Below are positions 59,327-64,000 of a stretch of 64,000 nucleotides of DNA, in pieces. Origin of the DNA: Desulfobacter vibrioformis DSM 8776 (GTDB lineage: Bacteria; Desulfobacterota; Desulfobacteria; Desulfobacterales; Desulfobacteraceae); the NCBI RefSeq assembly GCF_000745975.1, contig NZ_JQKJ01000002.1, positions 62,001 to 126,000 on the forward strand. The letters run 5' to 3'. Position numbers and translations under genes: made by a program. The notes below the pieces were generated by a model. It searched no databases, had not been told where the DNA came from, and saw nothing but the letters and a program-made list of their open reading frames with translations. The first letter of the stretch is position 1, and each line of letters starts with the position of its first letter.

Positions 59327-61063
59327 TTATTCCGTTACAGTTTCTGGAAATAAAAAATCGATAAACCGCTGGGCCGTGGGCTGGGGTTCATGGTTGGCAA
59401 GGCCCGGACGTTCGTTGGCCTCAATAAAAGCGTAGTCGTCTCCGCTGATGTCGGGCACCATGAAATCAAGACCTGTGACCGGGATATCCAGTGCCTGGCT
59501 TACGGTCACGGCCGCCTGTTTCAAAGCAGGCGAGATCTCATCGGTCACATCATGGATGGTCCCGCCGGTATGGAGATTGGCTGTTTTGCGCACCACCACA
59601 GTGCGGCCGTTTTCAAGGACGGTTTCATAATCCAGCCCCTCTTTGTTCAGGCAACGAAGGGTTTCTGCATCATCAGGGATACAACTTTCCCCGCCGGTGG
59701 CCGCCATTCGCCGCCTGTTGTGTTTGTCGATCAGTTCACGGATGGTATGGCTGCCCGTACCGCTAATGGCCGGGGGTTTTCGCACGGCAGCTGCCACAAC
59801 ATCGTGGTTGATCACAATAATTCTTAGATCCTCCCCTTTAACATAGGTCTCAATGAGAATGTCCGAGCAAATCTCACCGGCACTTTCTATGGCAGTTTCA
59901 AGTTCATCAGGCTCACTGATATCCACACTGATACCGGCGCCCTGCTCTCCTCTGGCCGGTTTGACCACCACCCTGCCCTGCTGCTGCATAAACGTCATGG
60001 AGGTGGGCATATCTTTATGCCGGATCTGGGCCGGGGTGCGGATGCCGGCCCGGACCACAAGATTCCGGGTCAATCGCTTGTCATCGCACTTGGTCATGGC
60101 AACAGCAGATGTCATCTCAGACAAAGATTCCCGGCAGGTGATTGAACGGCTGCCCAGACTCAAATCAAAAAGGCCGTATGCCTCATCAATGACATCCACT
60201 ATAATGCCGCGCTTTTTTGCCTCGTCGGCAATGAGCCTGGCATAGGGATTCATCTGCTGCACCGCATCGTGATCCGGTACATACAAGGTCTGGTTGATGG
60301 AATTTTTACGCTTGATGCAGAACACCGGCACCCGCTGGAACCCCAGCTTTTCGTACAAAGGAATGGCGACTTGGTTATCGTGCATGACGCTGGCATCAAT
60401 AAAGGTCCGGCCTTTGGTGAAATAGTGGGACGCCAGATGACGCACCAGGCGCGTGCCCACCCCCGGGACCCCGGCCTGGGGATCCACGGCCAGGGACCAC
60501 AGGCTGCATCCGTTTTCAGGGTCATCAAACGCCGCAACATGGTCAACGCCTGTAATGGTGCCCACCACCTGGCCGCTGTCAGCCAGCTTGGCCACAAGGT
60601 AGGTACGAAGCTTTGTGGCCCGTTTATCCAGAAGGAAATCAGGGTGGGCCCCTTTCATGTGGCATTTGGCATAAATCCGGTTGACCTGGTCGGCCTCCTG
60701 CGGGGTGGACAGGCGCTGGATGGTGATTACCCGGCTGTCTTCCGTATTGTTGCAGCGGTGATCATAGTGCCATAAACGAAAGGTATGGGAAGGGTCTATA
60801 AACAGCTTATCCGGGGCCATGGAAATGATCACATGGGGATCAATGACGTACATGGCAATATCCCTTGTGTCCCGGCCGTGGGAACACATGGCAGTTACCA
60901 TGCCTTCATTATTCTCAAAGGTATGGCCGAACACCAGGCGGCCCCAACCCATTTCGGCAAAGGCATTGGGCTGCATCCTGCGGGTGGCGGGATTTTCTAT
61001 CCTTTCCCAGTTCCGTAAAGACTGGCCATATCCCTTTTTTATTCTGTGACTGTGTTTGTTCAT
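59327..61063 (-). CDS. ngg: N-acetylglutaminylglutamine synthetase (GNAT plus ATP-grasp)
   Basis: 578 residues. The N-terminal half holds a GNAT acetyltransferase domain (about 105-275; SLAVDPQAGVPGVGTRLVRH). The C-terminal half is an ATP-grasp ligase (about 320-575; VVVKPARGEQGAGISVDI and DFMVPDISGDDYAFIEANE). Together they acetylate and join glutamine units to give N-acetylglutaminylglutamine, the precursor of the osmolyte NAGGN. GGAGG is 7 bases before the ATG. It lies between the amidotransferase and M42 genes with short gaps, forming the operon known from osmotically stressed Pseudomonas and Sinorhizobium. Confidence 0.92.
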   Translation of the reverse strand: MNKHSHRIKKGYGQSLRNWERIENPATRRMQPNAFAEMGWGRLVFGHTFENNEGMVTAMCSHGRDTRDIAMYVIDPHVIISMAPDKLFIDPSHTFRLWHYDHRCNNTEDSRVITIQRLSTPQEADQVNRIYAKCHMKGAHPDFLLDKRATKLRTYLVAKLADSGQVVGTITGVDHVAAFDDPENGCSLWSLAVDPQAGVPGVGTRLVRHLASHYFTKGRTFIDASVMHDNQVAIPLYEKLGFQRVPVFCIKRKNSINQTLYVPDHDAVQQMNPYARLIADEAKKRGIIVDVIDEAYGLFDLSLGSRSITCRESLSEMTSAVAMTKCDDKRLTRNLVVRAGIRTPAQIRHKDMPTSMTFMQQQGRVVVKPARGEQGAGISVDISEPDELETAIESAGEICSDILIETYVKGEDLRIIVINHDVVAAAVRKPPAISGTGSHTIRELIDKHNRRRMAATGGESCIPDDAETLRCLNKEGLDYETVLENGRTVVVRKTANLHTGGTIHDVTDEISPALKQAAVTVSQALDIPVTGLDFMVPDISGDDYAFIEANERPGLANHEPQPTAQRFIDFLFPETVTE

Positions 61064-61083
61064 CTTTAATCCTCCAGGTCTTT

Positions 61084-62856
61084 TTAAATCTTGTGTTCCT
61101 GCAGCCAGAATTCCAAAAGCGCAACCTGCCAGAGCTTTGAGCCCCGCAACGGAGTGATGTGCGTATCAGGGGCTGACAGCAGAGAATTGATGTAGAAATC
61201 CTGGATGATTTTCCGGTTTTTGCAGGCCGGGCTTTCAACAATTTTTTTTATAAAATCATAATATTCGCCCCGGATGTATTTCAGGGCCGGCACCGGGAAA
61301 TACCCCTTGGGCCGGTCTATGACTTTAGAAGGAATGATATCCCTGGCTGCCTCTTTGAGGATATGCTTGCCCCCGTGGCTGATTTTAAACCCAGGCGGGA
61401 TTTTAGCGGCCAGTTCCACCAGTTCATGGTCCAGAAAGGGTACCCGGGCTTCCAGACTTGCGGCCATGGTCATGTTATCCACCCGTTTGACCGGGTCATC
61501 CACCAGCATGACCGTGGCATCCATACGCAGGGCCTTATCCACAGCCGTCCGGGCCCCGGGCAGGGAAAACTGCTGTTCAATGAATTCACGGCTGAAGTCT
61601 TTATCCCGAAATTCCTTATGAACAATGTCGCAAAACTCCTGGTGGGAACGGTCGCAGAATACCTTTGCATAATCAGCGGCCGGATTCCGGCTCTCCATCA
61701 TGGGCGGATACCAGTGATAGCCGCCAAATATCTCGTCTGCTCCCTGGCCGCTTTGAACCACTTTAACGTGTTTGGCCACTTCTTTGCTTAAAAGAAAAAA
61801 GCCTATGCAGTCATGGGAGACCATGGGTTCGCTCATCGCCTGGACACAGTCGGACAGATTTGGCAGTACCTGGCAGGCATCAGCCTGGATTTTGTGATGG
61901 TCAGTACCGAAATGCCGGGCAATAATATCGGAATATTCAAACTCATCACCCTTTTCCTTGCCCACAGTTTCAAATCCAATGGAAAAAGTTTTAATATCCC
62001 GTTGTCCGGCATGGGCCAGCAATCCCACAATCAGGCTTGAATCCAGCCCGCCGGACAGCAGGACCCCCACGGGCACATCTGCCACCAGACGGCGTTTGAC
62101 AGCCTTCATCAAGGTATCGGACAGCAGGCGCCTCCAGTCTTCGAAGTCATAGCGCTCTTCTTCGCTGTCCCGGCGAAAATCAAGGGACCAGTAGGGTTGC
62201 TCCACGGCTGCACCGTTGCTTTTCACCATCATGGTGGATCCGGGTCCAAGTTTGTTCACCCCCTGGATCAGGGTGTAGGGGGCAGGCACCACGGCATGGA
62301 AGTGCATGTAATAGTGCAATGCCCTGGGCGAAATCTCTTTTTTGATCCCGCCGGCTTCAAGCAGAGCCGGCAAAGAGGAGGCAAAGACAAGGCGTTGGTC
62401 TGTTTTATGGTAATACAACGGCTTAATGCCCAGCCGGTCCCTGGCCATAAATACCGTGCCGTCGCGCTGGTCATAAATGACAAACGCGAACATGCCGTTA
62501 AATTTTTCCACACAGGACTCACCCCAGCAGTGATAGGCTTTAAGGATCGTTTCCGTATCTCCTTGGGATGAAAACGTATATCCGGATTGTATCAGGCTTT
62601 CACGAAGCGCTTTGTAGTTGTAAATGGCGCCGTTGAATACCAGCACCAGGCCTAATTTTTCATCCACAAAAGGCTGGTTGGAGGCATCGGAAAGATCAAT
62701 GATCTTCAAACGCCGGTGACCCAATCCGATCCCCCCGTTTCTGTAGATAGCCCCATGCTCCGGCCCCCGCCGGGCCATTTTCTCATTCATTCTTGCGATT
62801 GTTTCATTGTTGGCGGCCATACCGTCAAACACCAATTCACCACAAATACCACACAT
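61084..62856 (-). CDS. asnO: N-acetylglutaminylglutamine amidotransferase (AsnB-like)
   Basis: 590 residues from the ATG at 62856. The upstream ATG at 62865 would bury the catalytic Cys, which must follow the initiator Met (MCGICGEL). The N-terminal class II glutaminase (about 1-190) and the asparagine-synthetase-like PP-loop domain (LLSGGLDSSLIVGLLA) are complete. It amidates the C-terminus of the acetylated dipeptide to give NAGGN, a compatible solute. It is the first gene of the osmoprotectant operon, behind the promoter at 62996-63024. Confidence 0.92.
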   Translation of the reverse strand: MCGICGELVFDGMAANNETIARMNEKMARRGPEHGAIYRNGGIGLGHRRLKIIDLSDASNQPFVDEKLGLVLVFNGAIYNYKALRESLIQSGYTFSSQGDTETILKAYHCWGESCVEKFNGMFAFVIYDQRDGTVFMARDRLGIKPLYYHKTDQRLVFASSLPALLEAGGIKKEISPRALHYYMHFHAVVPAPYTLIQGVNKLGPGSTMMVKSNGAAVEQPYWSLDFRRDSEEERYDFEDWRRLLSDTLMKAVKRRLVADVPVGVLLSGGLDSSLIVGLLAHAGQRDIKTFSIGFETVGKEKGDEFEYSDIIARHFGTDHHKIQADACQVLPNLSDCVQAMSEPMVSHDCIGFFLLSKEVAKHVKVVQSGQGADEIFGGYHWYPPMMESRNPAADYAKVFCDRSHQEFCDIVHKEFRDKDFSREFIEQQFSLPGARTAVDKALRMDATVMLVDDPVKRVDNMTMAASLEARVPFLDHELVELAAKIPPGFKISHGGKHILKEAARDIIPSKVIDRPKGYFPVPALKYIRGEYYDFIKKIVESPACKNRKIIQDFYINSLLSAPDTHITPLRGSKLWQVALLEFWLQEHKI

Positions 62857-62995
62857 AAAAATCATCCATTCATGATTGGTTTAAAATTAAAAATAAATGT
62901 CATTGGAAATATGTTGATCGTTCCCGGCCCTTATTGTCAGGCAAAGGCAGGGCGCCCTTGGAAAAAATCAAATTTGTAAAAAGAACACATCTGAG

Positions 62996-63024
62996 TTTAT
63001 ATCGTGTTCTAAGCAAAAAGTCAA
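62996..63024 (-). promoter_or_regulatory. Sigma-70-type promoter of the NAGGN operon
   Basis: On the minus strand, TTGACT (63024-63019), a 17-base spacer and TATAAA (63001-62996) make a near-consensus promoter. The predicted start near 62988 gives a leader of about 130 bases before the amidotransferase ATG. The remainder of the 330-base gap (62857-63186) is A/T-rich and holds a short tandem repeat. Confidence 0.65.
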
Positions 63025-63129
63025 TCAGGATAACTTTTATCTACTTGAAAGTATAACGAAATAAAACTCTAATAAATTTTATTCGATATATTATAGTTTG
63101 TTCTCTATATATTAAGAAGGCACGATTAT

Positions 63130-63171
63130 ACGCGATTTTTCATACGTGATTTTTCATACGTGATTTTCAAC
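63130..63171. repeat. Three tandem 14-bp repeats
   Basis: ACGCGATTTTTCAT, ACGTGATTTTTCAT and ACGTGATTTTCAAC follow one another without gaps, at 106-147 bases upstream of the -35 element of the NAGGN promoter and just after the ABC ATPase gene. They could be regulator binding sites or a slippage product. Confidence 0.6.
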
Positions 63172-63186
63172 CCGGAAAATTTGAAA

Positions 63187-63903
63187 TTAAACCGCAAAGG
63201 GTTCCTGGAAAAAATTTGTGAAAAGCTCCCGGGGTATCTGGGGATCAGCCTCTTTCACCGGGTCGGCATCCTGGCCGGACAGCCGCAGATGCCCTTTTTC
63301 CATAACCAGTATCCGGTCTCCCAGATCCCGGGCCTCCTGCAGGTCGTGGGTCACAAATAACGTGGTCAGGCAGAACTGCCGCTGGACCCGTTTAAATTCC
63401 AACCGCAGATACTGTGCAGTTTGGTAATCCAGATGAGACAAGGGCTCATCCAGGAGCAAAAGATCAGGTTTGCACGCCATGGCCCTGGCCATGGCCACCC
63501 GTTGTTTTTCGCCGCCGCTGATCTGGCCCGGATAGCTTTTTGACAGATCTGTTATCCGAAACAAGTCAAGAAGGGTATCAATTTCTTCGATAACCTGCTT
63601 TTTCTTAAGCTTTCTGGCCTGCATGGCGATTTTAAGATTCTCAAACACAGTCATGTGAGGGAAAAGATAGAGATCCTGGAACAGATAGCCGATCCTGCGG
63701 CGGTGGGACGGCAGGGTATGAACAGCCCTGCCGCCCAGAAAAATCTGTCCGGTATGGGGCATAAAACCTGCAAGGATATTCAGCAGCGTGGATTTTCCGG
63801 CGCCGGACGGCCCGATCAGCACCATCAGTTCGCCTTTTTTAATCCCGAGGTAGTCAACGTTGACATACCGGGACCCAAGATTATTGATAACCAGACACCC
63901 CAT
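63187..63903 (-). CDS. ABC transporter ATP-binding protein (molybdate/tungstate/sulfate importer type)
   Basis: 238 residues from the ATG at 63903, which has AGGAGG 6 bases upstream. A longer frame would run back into the permease gene. Walker A GPSGAGKSTLLNILAG, Q-loop LFQDLYLFPHMT, signature ISGGEKQRVAMARAM and Walker B LLLLDEPLSHLD are all present, with the H-loop in FVTHDLQEARDLGD. The short form without a C-terminal regulatory domain resembles TupC/ModC-like or thiamine-type ATPases. It is cotranscribed with the permease whose end is at 63920-64000. The substrate is not decided. Confidence 0.85.
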   Translation of the reverse strand: MGCLVINNLGSRYVNVDYLGIKKGELMVLIGPSGAGKSTLLNILAGFMPHTGQIFLGGRAVHTLPSHRRRIGYLFQDLYLFPHMTVFENLKIAMQARKLKKKQVIEEIDTLLDLFRITDLSKSYPGQISGGEKQRVAMARAMACKPDLLLLDEPLSHLDYQTAQYLRLEFKRVQRQFCLTTLFVTHDLQEARDLGDRILVMEKGHLRLSGQDADPVKEADPQIPRELFTNFFQEPFAV

Positions 63904-63919
63904 GCCATACCTCCTTTTT

Positions 63920-64000
63920 TTAGTATTGCCGGACTTTCTGACGCATGCCCAGCCATTTAAGCGCCATGAGCAATACAAGCCCGAGACTGATCAGAAGCCA
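63920..64000 (-). CDS. C-terminal end of an ABC transporter permease (cut by window edge)
   Basis: The last 26 codons of a minus-strand gene enter from the right edge: a hydrophobic helix LLISLGLVLLMALKWLG followed by the basic tail MRQKVRQY and a TAA. The stop lies 16 bases before the start of the ATPase gene. It is evidently the inner-membrane permease of the same importer; nothing more can be said. Confidence 0.7.
   Translation of the reverse strand, partial: WLLISLGLVLLMALKWLGMRQKVRQY

Noticed and set aside
63130-63171. Short tandem repeats as a CRISPR array
   Set aside because: Units are 14 bases and directly adjacent with no spacers.
1-64000. tRNA, rRNA and CRISPR arrays
   Set aside because: None was recognised on reading; a dedicated tRNA or covariance scan could not be run.

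Overview
The window looks like chromosomal DNA of a Gram-negative, probably anaerobic member of the Desulfobacterota (Desulfobacteraceae-like). This is inferred from gene content: a TonB/TolC envelope, a GlcD/GlcF-type FAD plus CCG-domain iron-sulfur oxidoreductase pair beside an AEC carrier, the N-acetylglutaminylglutamine amide (NAGGN) osmolyte genes, a CusA-type metal efflux operon, and no respiratory genes typical of aerobes. No rRNA, tRNA or CRISPR array was seen, so the assignment rests on proteins only.

Layout. 1-3.6 kb (minus): dipeptide-type ABC transporter permease (cut by the window edge) and binding protein, then a class II fructose-bisphosphate aldolase. 4-12.3 kb (plus): a five-gene Cu/Ag-type RND efflux operon with two consecutive TolC-like genes. 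12.6-14.4 kb: hotdog thioesterase, SpoU methyltransferase, NadE. 14.5-18.8 kb (minus): AEC carrier, iron-sulfur and FAD subunits of a 2-hydroxyacid dehydrogenase, and an SDR. 19.2-26.4 kb (plus): pseudouridine synthase, GNAT, a mobile-element relic, a SNF2 helicase paired with a SWIM zinc-finger protein, DUF192 and YitT. 26.6-32.5 kb (minus): GT2 glycosyltransferase, polytopic membrane protein, then DUF4198, TonB receptor and NikL-like genes behind a hairpin-rich leader with its own terminator. 33-36.7 kb: two SDRs, a 160-bp inverted-repeat element, a RelE-type toxin-antitoxin pair and a LysR regulator.

37-55.5 kb is the centre of interest: a hybrid ribosomal-peptide (RiPP) / fatty-acid locus. 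On the minus strand are a radical SAM/SPASM maturase, a Nif11-leader precursor with a 21-residue core containing three Cys, an HlyD-type adaptor, a C39-peptidase ABC exporter and a second NHLM-type ABC exporter. Divergently on the plus strand are a TolC-family channel, an NHLP-leader precursor with a 41-residue core, a dedicated ketosynthase, acyl carrier protein, ketoreductase and FabZ-like dehydratase, a tandem-GNAT acyltransferase, an unrecognised 368-residue protein, and a LanM lanthipeptide synthetase with a CCG zinc site. The reasonable model is that the NHLP peptide receives (methyl)lanthionine from LanM and a fatty-acyl group made on the dedicated ACP and transferred by the GNAT. The leader is then cut at Gly-Gly and the product exported through the ABC/HlyD/TolC conduit. 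The radical SAM enzyme probably acts on the neighbouring Nif11 peptide. Decayed fragments (a second HlyD copy, a frameshifted gene after LanM) and a 36-bp repeat shared with another intergenic region show that the locus has been rearranged.

55.7-64 kb: pseudogene remnants, a second AEC carrier, an FklB-like prolyl isomerase, the complete NAGGN osmoprotectant operon (amidotransferase, GNAT/ATP-grasp synthetase, M42 peptidase) behind a near-consensus sigma-70 promoter, and the end of an anion-type ABC transporter (ATPase plus permease tail).
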